Of a stretch of 64,000 nucleotides of DNA, positions 44,826-54,897 are shown piece after piece. Origin of the DNA: Triatoma infestans (Eukaryota > Arthropoda > Insecta > Hemiptera > Reduviidae); the NCBI GenBank assembly GCA_011037195.1, contig JAAEAF010004368.1, positions 1 to 64,000 of the forward strand. The letters are read 5' to 3'. Position numbers and translations under genes: made by a program. The notes under the pieces are model-generated. The model worked only from the letters and a program-made list of their open reading frames with translations. It was not told where the DNA came from and ran no database searches. Within the stretch, counting starts at the first letter, position 1. The number at the start of each line of letters is the position of its first letter.

Positions 44826-45649
44826 TGAAAAGATGCAATACCAAAATACTTGTATTTTAATTCAAGTCTCAAATACTCCCCTCTCTCTATAACTTGTTCC
44901 CTTAGTATAACCTCAAATCCGCTTTATCTGGCATTTATTTTGTTCTGATTTTGGCGTATTGCCGCTAGATGTCGGGCTAGTTAGAGGTGAATAATGTTAC
45001 TTTCACACACTAGTGTAAATTGACTTTTAGTGTGTAACTCATTTGTGTATGAAAGCAGAACTTTCTTCACTAATTTAGGGTTATATCGTCACATTATTTA
45101 ATGATTGCAGAACCCAAACTATTTATGTACAATTCCGTATAATGTACAACTATGTAAATTCCAATATAATGTGTGTCTAAATTGTTGATTCAGAAAATAT
45201 TATTCAAAAACTGGTATTAAATAAATGGGCAGAGATATGATACGATTCTGTGAAGTGTTCATTCGATCAATACAAAAGCAAAAGCTTTAGTATTTTGGAA
45301 TAAGAGGTAATAAGGTTTTTTTTCCCGGTTTATCTTCCATATAGAATTTCAGTATTTACTCTCTAATGAACTCCTATTATTGTTGCATGCTTGTTATTGA
45401 GTCGTGACGGTTTTATACTTTTCCATTGATTTCTCTAACAAACTTTGTAATATCGTTCCTTTTCATAAAAAAAACTTTTCAGCTCCATTATCTCTTATAT
45501 ATAGTTTTGTGTTTATCTATATTAAATGCATTTTTTTGTTTTAAATCACTTGGTTGATTAAATTTGTTTTTTGTTCTATAATAATGTGCCCCATTACTGG
45601 ACCAAAGTCAGTGGTTTATGTACTGCTTTTAATCTCTTAAGATTATAAA
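44826..45649. other. AT-rich gap, nothing recognised
   Basis: No gene or window repeat seen. Confidence 0.45.
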
Positions 45650-46580
45650 AGTGTCCGTCGCGGGCGCCGTCCTCCTAGATGGATGTGAGATTTGGGCTAA
45701 CGCCCTTAGAAAATCGAGACACTGGAAAAAAATTTAGGCGTTTGTCCGCGGTACAAAGGAGGGGGGCGCTTAGAATAGCCACGGATGGTATCTGAGCCGG
45801 CCGTCTTAGTAATCCTTAGCCCGATTGATCTTCAGGCTAGAGAGAGACTGGAGGATTGGGAGTGCAAGGGAGTGCCGTCAATACGGGTGCCAGACTGAGG
45901 CCAGGCCAGCCACGCTGCGAAGGTGGCAGGAGCGTTGGGGGAACGAGCGTCGCGGTAGGTGGACCGCGAGTCTTTTCTCCAGTCTGTCTGAATGGGTAAG
46001 TAGGCGGCAGGGCGAAGTCGACTATTTCTTCACCCAATTTCTCACAGGGCATGGCTGTTTTGCAGGAGTACCTATGAAGAGTGGGTAAAGTGGGAACGTG
46101 CATCTACGGAGATCCAGAGAAGGATGAGCGTTCCATATCTTTTTTAGATGTGGCAGATGGGAGCGAGAACGGCCGAGGCTGGAATCCGAAATCGGTGGTG
46201 AAGGCCATGCTCGCCCGGGAAGACTGTTAGAACTGGATGGCTACTTTTGTCCGGACGATCCTATAGATGAAGATTGTAGACATGAATAGGCACCTCGACC
46301 ACCTGAGGACGGGGTCCAGCTAGGCCGGAGGCAGCCCACGGTGGCGTTACGAGGCACCACCCTGTAGTAGTACTATAAGTAGTTCCGGAATGGACAAGTG
46401 CTTATGAGGGGGGGTTTAGTGGGTGCAAGTCCCACACTTTGTGCGAAGACATTTTCCTCCTCCATAAAAAAAAAAAAATTGTAAAAGTAATAATAATAAC
46501 AGTGTTCCCATTTTTCAATTAAATAAATTTTTAAGGTTTGGTTGAAATAGCTATAATATATTATTAATACTAAAGTAAAA
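45650..46580 (+). pseudogene. R1-clade LINE 3' fragment
   Basis: The start translates in mixed frames to GAVLLDGCEIWANALRKSRH, the end of the RT region of R1-type LINEs. It continues with W-ERWGNERRGRWT, QGEVDYFFTQFLTGHGCF and, after frame breaks, TVVKAMLAREDC-NW and MNRHLDHL. It lacks any catalytic motif and has several stops. The 3' part (from about 46290) contains a GAGGGGGGGTTTAG tract and TTTGTGCGAAGAC and ends near TAATACTAAAG. Classic R1 elements sit in 28S rDNA; no rDNA is next to this piece. Confidence 0.85.
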
Positions 46581-46589
46581 TAGAAGTTC

Positions 46590-46870
46590 TTCAATTAACA
46601 TTTTTTTTGTTTATTTTATACTTGATTTCCTGAATACTGAAGTTCTTCTCAACCTAAAACGGCTTTTAATTTTCTTCTCCACAGTTCTGTATCCTGGGTT
46701 TCTTCCCCTCACAATCCAATCCCATATAAATATTCCTCCACTTCATCCATCCTTTCCGTCTCGGCCTTCCTCTTCTTTTTCTTCCTTCCACGTCCCAATC
46801 AAGGACCAGCCTCGGTAGACTGCCCTCTCTCTCATCCTTCTCATATGGCCGTATCACATGCAGTTATTTA
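46590..46870 (-). pseudogene. RTE-like LINE C-terminal fragment
   Basis: The 63-aa minus frame (46666-46857) reads EGSLPRLVLDWDVEGRKRRG then RPRRKGWMKWRN and KPRIQNCGEEN, recognisable as the GRPRRRW tail of RTE-like LINEs with small shifts. An A-rich tail lies at about 46598-46620. It abuts the R1 fragment. Confidence 0.7.
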
Positions 46871-47948
46871 TGAGATCTAATTTGGTGCAGTTATTAATGA
46901 GATCTCTAACGGTTTAAGGCGTTGCAAATGCACCATCCCTGACTGGACACTTAATATATTAAACCTTTGAATATAAGTTTTTTTAAAGTCCATGGCCGCT
47001 AATTATCTGAGCGTTTATAACTTAATGTTACATCATACTTCTGTCTTGAAATATTATTAATCGGGAAGTAATAATGTTGGACGTTAGAATATTTTTATGT
47101 TGAACTGCAGATATTTTGAAATTCATTTTGATATTTGAAGAGTGGTTGTCTTGATTTGTGTGTGTGTGTGTGCGTGTGTGTATGACGGACATATAAGTGG
47201 GTTTCAACAAAATATCTCAAAAAAAAAAAAATCGAAAAGTCACAGGAACCTCAAATTTGTTATTCTGTTTAGTTATTAATACCGCATCAGGTATACAAGT
47301 ATTTACCCGCCCAAAAAAACTTTTTTTTTTAAGACCAGCTGAATTACAAAAAAAAAAATTATATTAATTAAAGTAATAGAAATTTATATAAATATTTCAC
47401 ATCACATTTTTAATCAAATGATATTATTTCATATTTTTACTGGTAGAAACTGAATTTTAACATATTTTTTGGAGGGAGGACTTACAGTTTTTATTATTAT
47501 ATTTTAGGAATTTATTTTATCTAATTATATTTTAGTTCAAAGCGAATCATTTGTGAACTAATACGTATAAATAATTTCTTTGAATTGTTCATATTCTCAC
47601 TAACAATTGAATTTTTTTTTTATTTTTTGAATACATGTAATTACGTAACAAATAAAGTATTCATGAATTTATAGCTAATTAAACTAGACAATTGTGTTAA
47701 TGACAAGCTTTGTAGCTTTTAGAGAATTTGCCTCTTATAAATAATATAAACTGTATTACAGCAATCGTTAACCAAAATTATAATATAGTTATTAACAAAT
47801 AATTGTAATTACACTCTGTTAATTCAATTACCTATTATTTTGAATCGTTTGCAAGTTGATCTAATTTGCTATTTTGGTTGAATTTATTAAACAAAACTAA
47901 TTAATAATTTTTCTGTCGTAGTTTTTGGTTGATTGAATTTCAATCATA
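46871..47948. other. AT-rich gap with a TG microsatellite
   Basis: (TG)n at about 47156-47181 and poly(A) near 47219-47231; nothing else recognised. Confidence 0.45.
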
Positions 47949-47962
47949 TAATGTAGCGTTAG

Positions 47963-49295
47963 ATCTCGTTTATCTATGTCTAATCATCTAGCTGAAAGAA
48001 TATCGGTTGCTAAGTTTGGCATTAATAGGTTATGGTCCGATTTTGTTTGTAATAAATTAGTACCTCCTTCGTCTAAATATAATTTTTTTAAAGCAGTTTC
48101 TCGTTCTATTGTGTGTTACGCTGCCCAAATTTGGGGATTTCAGCTGCATGATTTGCTAGAAAGGTTTCACCGTTTTTTTTATTAAAAAATTATTTGGACT
48201 ACCTGCATACACTCCTAACTATATGCTTTTTCTAGAAACTTCCTCCACCCTTCTTCATGTATTTACTTTAAATTTGCATTTGAAAAAAGTATTCTGATTT
48301 AAACATTGGGTGTCCTTGGCTGAAAAATATTCTTGCGAGTTTGATTCAGGGTTGGATAGTTTTGACAAGTGGCAAGGTCAGTTGTCGACCATAGTGCAAT
48401 GTTTGAGAATGAGGTATTATGAGGAATGTGAACAGAGAGCCCGTCAGTCTATCCGGTTGTCCTTGTATAGAGATTTAAATTACTCTTTAGACGTTTTAAA
48501 TTTAGAGTCTAGCACAGTGGAAGTTTCACTCGCGGATTTGGGTTGGTTTTTTAAGTTACGATGTGAATTGCTTTATTTAAATTATAACCCTTGGTTCGAA
48601 AGAGAGCCTAGTTGCTGCTCTTTGTGTAATCTCCGCGTGAGGGAGGATATATTCCACTTTTTGGGGGTTTGTCCGATACTTTCCGAATTCAGATATCCCT
48701 ATTTAGGTGCAAAAACATTATCAAAAGATCAGTTAGTTCAGCTTCTTAATGGGCACAATTTTATGAGCCTTATTAAATTTGCGCAGCAATCTTGGATTTA
48801 TCGCCAAAATTTAGTTAAAGAATTTAACTTTACTTAGTTTCTATTATTTAGTATTCTTATTTTTTTTTTTTTTCTCTCTTATGTAATATCAATTAAAGTT
48901 TTAATTTTATTTAATTAACTAATATGATGGTTTCTATTGTTGTGTTAGATAACTTTTATCTTCATTCTGTAATTTTCATTTTTAAGCACAAGCATTAGCT
49001 ATGTACATTTGAATTATTATAAAATAACATAGGTATTTTCATAATATTATGTATTTTGTGATTATCTTTGAGCGATCATCATTTTTGTTTGTCAAGTATT
49101 TCATGTTATTATTATTATTATTATTATTACTTTCTTCTTCTTTTTTTAATTTTTTTTTATTTAGTTATTATTTTATTTTTTCTTCCTCATTATCAACCTC
49201 CGGCAGACGGTTTTACCATGCCGTAGAATGTCAAGAATGTATTTTTGTAGTTACTTTGTCATTATGAAATAAAACATTATTATTATTATTATTAT
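47963..49295 (+). mobile_element. 5'-truncated LINE with (ATT)n tail and 14-bp target duplication
   Basis: TAATGTAGCGTTAG flanks it at 47949-47962 and 49296-49309. The body encodes the C-terminal part of a LINE protein and a long 3' UTR with an internal (ATT)n at 49108-49128 and a terminal (ATT)n at about 49276-49296. The insertion is 1,333 bp. The family differs from the RTE, R1 and Jockey pieces; CR1-related is possible. Confidence 0.9.
47976..48837 (+). pseudogene. LINE protein C-terminus with Cys-His cluster
   Basis: A first frame (47976-48185) has HLAERISVAKFGINRLW and FKAVSRSIVCYAAQIWGF, the post-RT thumb region seen in many LINEs. A frame break near 48180-48310 follows. The second frame (48310-48837, 175 aa) is clean, with LNYNPWFEREPSCCSLC near residue 90 and CSLCNLRVREDIFHFLGVCP near 103-122, a C-x2-C-x8-H-x4-C cluster used by several LINE clades as a nucleic-acid-binding tail. 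Catalytic RT motifs were lost by 5' truncation. Confidence 0.85.
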
Positions 49296-49344
49296 TAATG
49301 TAGCGTTAGTTTTTAAATATTTCCACTTTCAATAGATATTTTAG

Positions 49345-49670
49345 TGTTTCTTACATTTAGTAAGAGAAAGTAATGTATCGTGCTTCTTAAGTACGAAAAA
49401 AAAAGTTTTTAGCGAATATACGTGTGTATGCATATGTGAACGTAGGATTCCGTTTAGATCCTACCACCGGATCTGACACTGAAGGTTTCTGACGAATCTA
49501 TTAGCACGAAAATGTGATTTAAGTGAATGTTTTTTCCAATTTTTCGCGATTTACTCTCGAAAACGGTACTAATGATTTTCTTAAAACTTCTCGAATACTG
49601 TCCTATACACATTAGATACCTATAAATTTTATTTGAAACATTTTCTGCTTTTCACTAAAGTGAACCCATA
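49345..49670 (+). mobile_element. Repeat family D, decayed copy D7
   Basis: It keeps GTAAGAGAAAGTAATGTATC, the AGCGAATATACGTGTG position, the TTTTTCGCGATTTACTCTCG phrase and an interior continuing to 49660. It is interrupted by the pogo-like element at about 49671. Confidence 0.6.
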
Positions 49671-50052
49671 GGTAGGGGAGAGTGGGGCTTGTTGTTACAG
49701 GGGCATGTTGTTACAGTGCAATTTTTAAAAAAATCGGCTGTGAGAAGCACTTCCTAAGTGGTCAAAGTTGAGAGATATGTGAGTGCTGTTTGTTGTAAGC
49801 AGTTCCCACTAAGATTCTGTGGCATATTGCGGCATTGCATGACTTCCTCAAAATATCATAGTGAAAGCTACATTTTATTATTGAAACTGAAAGCTGTGAT
49901 CTGAAAACTATTAAAGGTAAGACTTTCATACTTATGCTGTTAATTCGTACATCCTTAACCATAATTTCAATCCAATATGGTTGCGCTAGTATTCTTTGAT
50001 CTACTGTTTACGAATTAATTAGTGAAATAGCGTCAGTGGGGTTAGTTGTTAC

Positions 50053-51142
50053 TAGGGAACGGATTCGTATGTATTTACATATTTTTTTCTAGGCAATTTA
50101 CAGACGTTTTTCAACTAGAAGTATTCATACTGACACTTTTTAAGCCGTTTGAGTCTACTTTTATTTCACATATTTCCACATATTTGGATGTTATCGCATA
50201 TTTATACATATTTTATCAAAATAAATAAATATTTCTACATATTTAATCAAAATATGTACATATTTTTTCATATTTTTCATTTTGGGCATATTTTCATAAT
50301 TGGGAGGTGGTTGACAGGAACTGTGAACCACAGACTGTAGGGCTGTGAATCACAGTGGGTACAATGGTTATTGTAATTTACACAGAATGCTGCTAAACAG
50401 TGACGGGCACTTGTTAGTTCTTTGAAGTTGTCTGACGTTGTCTGTTCTTTCAGCTCATTCGTTGAAGTGTCCGATTCATTTCGTTCGGTCACTTAGTGTA
50501 TTCTTTTTTGGGTGAAATGCCACGAACATCGGCCTCAAACAGACAACTGGTTGCTAAATATCTTCGCGAGTTTCCAGCAGAACTTTTTCGAAGTGATGGA
50601 GACATTTTGTACTGCACAGCTTGTGACAAGCGCGTTTCTTGCTCTCAACGTTCCAAGTCACCCAACATATTGCCACCGGATCGCACATAGAGAATAAAAA
50701 CAGAAAGAAAGAGAGGACGTCCTATCAAGCCTTCCTTACATCTCCATCATCAAGTAAGTCTACTCTGAGTACAGATCTGTGTCGGGCTTTGGTTAGAGCA
50801 GATATCCCTTTCCACAAACTTAAAAATCCTCATTTCAAAGGATTCTTAGAGACCTATATTGGGGAAAAAATGCCTGACGAGAGCACAATCAGTTTCCCTA
50901 AAAACAAATTATTTTGTTCCTTATAAATTATTATAAATTGTAAAAATGTTCTTTTCTTGTATAAATAATTATAACTTGCCCCCCCCCCAAATTCCATTTT
51001 CATAAAAAAAAATGTCCATTTTACTTAAATATTCCAGAAAATATTTTAAGAAAATCACATATTTTCCACATAATTGACGAAAATAAATGCATATTTTAAT
51101 TAAATATTTGGCATTTTTAAATACATAAAAATCCGTTCCTTA
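50053..51142 (+). mobile_element. hAT-like DNA transposon, 1,090 bp, with 8-bp target duplication
   Basis: GTTGTTAC flanks it at 50045-50052 and 51143-51150. Ends are TAGGGAACGGATT and the complement of TAAGGAACGGATT, followed by an imperfect inverted GTATGTATTTA. An 8-bp duplication and TAGGG-type ends are hallmarks of hAT. It carries only the N-terminal zinc-finger part of a protein, so it is non-autonomous. Confidence 0.88.
50496..50926 (+). pseudogene. BED-type zinc-finger N-terminus of a hAT-derived protein, frameshifted
   Basis: The likely start is the ATG at 50517 (MPRTSASNRQ). The frame gives [20 protein letters not shown] (residues near 20-40 from that start), the first half of a BED-like zinc finger with C-x2-C. 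Near 50640-50690 the frame shifts, and the second frame supplies [16 protein letters not shown] H-x5-H, then [20 protein letters not shown] and [10 protein letters not shown]. The order resembles CGGBP1-like/hAT proteins. The RNase H-like catalytic core is absent. Probably a broken DNA-binding domain only. Confidence 0.8.
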
Positions 51143-51204
51143 GTTGTTACACTTGGTTGCAGCATGTTGTTACAGTGTAACAACTTGTCACACTGCATAA
51201 TATA

Positions 51205-51530
51205 TCTTAAATCAAATCACGGCAGATCTTAAAAGAAATGAAGCCCAAAAACAAGAAAAAAGAGAAAGTTGGCAATTCTAACAAAAAGAAAATCTGTATC
51301 TCTAAAGCTGCGTACAAGAATCAAAAGTAATTCGGCACCATCAAGTTCCGGTGAAGAAGATGAAAACTGATTGAAATTTCTAAAACCTTGGCCACATTTA
51401 AAAGGTGGAGAAAATTGGGTTGAATGCATGCTCTGTGCAAAAGATGGGCCCATCCAAAATGTGTTAAAAATTATCCTGGATATATTTGCCACAATTGTCT
51501 CAGACTTAGAGATGGATTGTGACAGTGAAT
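51205..51530 (+). pseudogene. pogo/Tigger-like transposase C-terminus with PHD-like finger
   Basis: Translation across two frames gives KRNEAQKQEKRE, then GENWVECMLCAK and, after a one- or two-base shift, WAHPKCVKNYPGYICHNC. This C-x2-C...H...C...C-x2-C order is the small zinc finger found at the end of many insect pogo-class transposases. The DDE catalytic domain is missing. Confidence 0.65.
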
Positions 51531-51917
51531 GAATGTTTAAGCATTTAAGTTTGTAGTAATCCATGTTTAGATCATAATCAAGTTGCTATTATTATTAAAA
51601 TAAAGATCTGATAGTTTGTTTATTGAACATATTTCAGTTTTGTTTTCCTTAAAATAAACACCCAAACAAGTATTTTATACATTGTATAACAACTTACCCT
51701 TCGCTTATATTAACAAGCCCCACCGGAAGGGCAAGTTGTTACAGTATGCGCATTTTAATATTATTGTTAATTTTTTAAATATTATTTCAAATCTCAAAAA
51801 AAATATATAATTATAAGAAATATGTGAGACAACAAATTAATCAATTTTCATCAATTTTTAGTGCAACATACAGCGATTAAACTGAAATTTGTCACAATAA
51901 GCCCCACCTTCTTCTAC

Positions 51918-53400
51918 TTATCTATGGTTTTATTAACTAAATAATATTATTATACAATAGAATATAGAAAGAAAATTGATGAAAAGTGAGACTTTACTGA
52001 ATACTTGATATTTCACAGCAAAAGTAAAAACTTAACACTTTTATCTGAAACATTTTTCCACTAAAAATTGATATTAGAAGAGTTTTGGGGTCAGTTCGTA
52101 TAAAATTAAAGTGACGCTTCATGTTCTTGAGACCGAAGGCGCCTACCATATCCACTCTGGTATGTATGAATACTAAACATCTACCATCTTCTTTTATCTA
52201 CCATCTTACAATTTCAAAGATAATTTATTTAAGTAATTGGAGTAAGAAAAAGTCCTGAAGTGTTACACACTAAAGTTTCGTTCATTTAATATTATCAGTA
52301 AGAATATAGGATAAATCAAAAAACGGATAATGAAGAAACTGGAATGTAATATCTTGTTAGAAAGGTAAAGTTAGAAGAAAGTGCTTTTGTTCAAATAATG
52401 CGCGACTATGTGAAATAAACTGTGTAGAAGGCTAATTATTAATGTTAAGATAACTGCATAATAGAACCAACAATTTTTAGGCTAATTTCACATAAGTAAA
52501 TATTGCAAAGATACTAGGGATTGTCTGTAAAAAAAATAGCAATAACTGTTTATTAATAAAGTTTACAATGTTAAGTAAATGTTAAACAATTTTTTTTATT
52601 GCCTTATATATGTTATATACATGTATATATAACACGCCCACTCACTAACTCAACCAACCACCCTTATCCAAACCCACATACTCATATATATCTAATTTTA
52701 TTTATTCATTTTTTTTTGGCACACAAACACACACACATATATATATATCTAAATCTTACAATCAAGATGTGAAAAAGAAATCACTGTAAAAATGGTTACT
52801 GGGAAAAGTATTTCTATAGATTAAAAAAAAAAGAAAAAAGAAGATTAAATTGTACAATCTGATGCAAAACATTCAGATAACTTTCTATTATCGAAACGAT
52901 TATATTTGATCAATTTTTCTTTTGACTTGCAATCTTCTGTTAAACATTCAGTTTTCGGGCAGCTTCCCTCCACACATGTAAATAAATATATGTGACCTGT
53001 GTGGTAGCGTCTTCTGTATTTAGCCACTTAGCAAAAGCTAGTAAAGGCACTTTTACAGTTAAGTCTAAATTCATAGATTCCCGAGGAACTTCTTAAAATC
53101 AATCCCCCTAAACTGTCTACTAACAAATGTGTAAGGTTTATAAGTATGGGCATGCATTCCAAGTATAAAGAAAATCAAAATTTTAGAATTTTGTTTCAAA
53201 TTTATGCGTGTTTCCTGAGAAGTAAAATTGGTATTGGAATCTCCACAATATTCAGTTGTAGGGGGGGGGGGCACTGAATGGTTATTTCAGGATGAGATAC
53301 AAAAGAGAGTGGTTAGGAAAATTTAGACGAAGTAACACTAAGATTTAGGATAAAATTGGAAACGAACCAACTTCTTATCTCAAAAATTGATGAGACGAGT
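51918..53400. other. Gap with simple repeats
   Basis: AC/AT-rich microsatellite near 52722-52750 and a G run near 53262-53271. No recognised gene. The start may include a little more of D7. Confidence 0.4.
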
Positions 53401-54300
53401 AAGTGGTGGGGATTATTATTATTATTATTATTATTCAAAGAAGGGGAGGGCGAAACCCTACGCTGTCCCAAGCCTCCCTGGGCCCATATAGCTACCCCTA
53501 AAGAATAACAACTACTGGGTCTGGAACAAAATTCCAGTCCCAGGTTTTACCCATCTAAGTTTCACCACAGACCGAACAAATCGGACCAAAACCTTAAAAA
53601 CACATAGCTTAAGATCCTCTACCGACATCCTATTCCGGCCGAAGATCCTAAACCTAATCTCCTCACAGCCCAAACACTCCGTCATTAGATGCATGGGTGT
53701 TTCCACCTCCGTCTCACAAACTCTACAAAAGGGGTCAGGCATGAGTCCCATTGTATAGAGATGTCTCCATAAACCACAACGCCCAGTGAGGAAGCCAACC
53801 AGATGCCTGAGAGAGGTCCGTGAAAAACAACGGATCCCGCTACTCAAAGCTCCGTCCGGACCCCCAATGAGCATCTTAGACTGCTGACAATCCACTGCAC
53901 TCATCCATAAGGATGAGTGCTGTGAGGTCATCCACGTCCGAAAGCCCGACAAACATGTGTCAGAAGACACACCAACAGCAGGCTCTGGACCAATGAAAGG
54001 GAGAGAGGCACCTAATTTGGCAAACCTATCCACCTCCTCATTCCCAAAGATTCCCATATGACCTGGAACTCAGACCAGAAGCACATCATTCTATGAAGAA
54101 AGATCTTCCAGTCTTTTAGAACATTCCAACACCAATCTGGAAGTGAAGACACATGAGCTAAGCGCCTTCAAAGCAGCCTGGCTGTCCGAGCAGATACAAA
54201 CGCCTTTTAAATTAGTGTCAAAGTAAAGTACGAGAGATGTTATAAAATTAGCATTAACAGTATATGGGAGGATATCCTCAAAGGGCTAATGAAGGAAAGT
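53401..54300 (-). pseudogene. I/LOA-like LINE: RNase H domain and C-terminal tail
   Basis: On the minus strand, from 54300 down: FITSLVLYFDTNLKGVCICS then DSQAALKAL near 54190 (an RNase H active-site motif), a stop near 54090, then VPGHMGIFGNEEVDRFAKLG at the end of RNase H. The tail has HLVGFLTGRCGLWRHLYTMG and a CRVCETEVETPMHLMTEC cluster (frame 53512-54057, 181 aa). The 3' UTR is shared with the 8.3 kb copy, and an (AAT)n tail (plus-strand ATT repeats at 53414-53435) ends it. RT and endonuclease are absent. Better preserved than its relative at 8280-8945. Confidence 0.88.
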
Positions 54301-54364
54301 AATCGCATTATTTGCTGCTATTCTGATTGCTCCAGAATAAACCTGGACTGTCTGGAGTAGGAGC

Positions 54365-54645
54365 TTGGTTGCAGGGGTTGAACAAAGGAAGATCTGTGGC
54401 TTTAAAGAGGTATGGCCATTAGTACATTAATGCTGTGTACGAGTAGGATGCAAGAATGGCAGAAAGAGGCTGAAGTAATGAGGATATTTTCTGATACTCA
54501 AGCTGCCTTAAAGGCTTTAAATACGCAAAGCTGTAGCTGTAAACTAGTGGATGAATGTAGGAGAAGACTTAATAGCCTCGCTTAGTGGAGCAGGGTACAG
54601 CTCTTCTGGATAACTGGACATGCGTATATAGAGAGCTAATATGAA
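54365..54645 (+). pseudogene. RNase H fragment of an I/LOA-like LINE, plus strand
   Basis: Translated pieces include LNKGRSVALKRYG, then RIFSDTQAALKALNTQSCSC, LVDECRRRLNSLA and VQLFWITGHA. This is the RNase H order (DxQAAL, later GH) seen in the neighbouring minus-strand LINE but diverged and broken by stops. It lies head to head with that LINE. Confidence 0.75.
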
Positions 54646-54699
54646 TTCCACACTACCACTTTGTAGTTTCGAAACAGCATTAGCCATCAATAAGTAATT

Positions 54700-54897
54700 T
54701 TGGGGGCGGGTGTTGGTGTAGTGGTTATGAGCATGGACTTGTAAGTGGGAGGACCCCAGTTCGAATCCAGCGTATAACTGCTAAATTTTATATTTGTTTA
54801 AAAAATGCTAATAGTAAAGTAGGTGCTCCCGCCCCCGTCCACGACACCTAATTTGGTAGTTGGACGTTAAGCCCGCCTAAAAAAATAGGCATTACTT
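54700..54897 (+). mobile_element. tRNA-derived SINE (family S3)
   Basis: A-box-like TGGTGTAGTGGTTATGAGC and B box AGTTCGAATCC, followed by an unrelated body with CTCCCGCCCCCGTCCACGAC and GGACGTTAAGCCCGCCTAAA ending in A-rich sequence. The body differs from S1 and S2. Confidence 0.75.

Larger units (their letters stand above)
49672..51917. mobile_element. pogo/Tigger-like DNA transposon remnant, interrupted by a hAT element
   Basis: The ends are imperfect inverted repeats: GTAGGGGAGAGTGGGGCTTG on the left and GTAGAAGAAGGTGGGGCTTA as the complement of the right end. GTTGTTACAG-type repeats recur just inside both ends. A transposase C-terminus lies near 51205-51530. The TA target duplication of the superfamily is not clear, so the exact ends are uncertain by a few bases. 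Confidence 0.7.
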
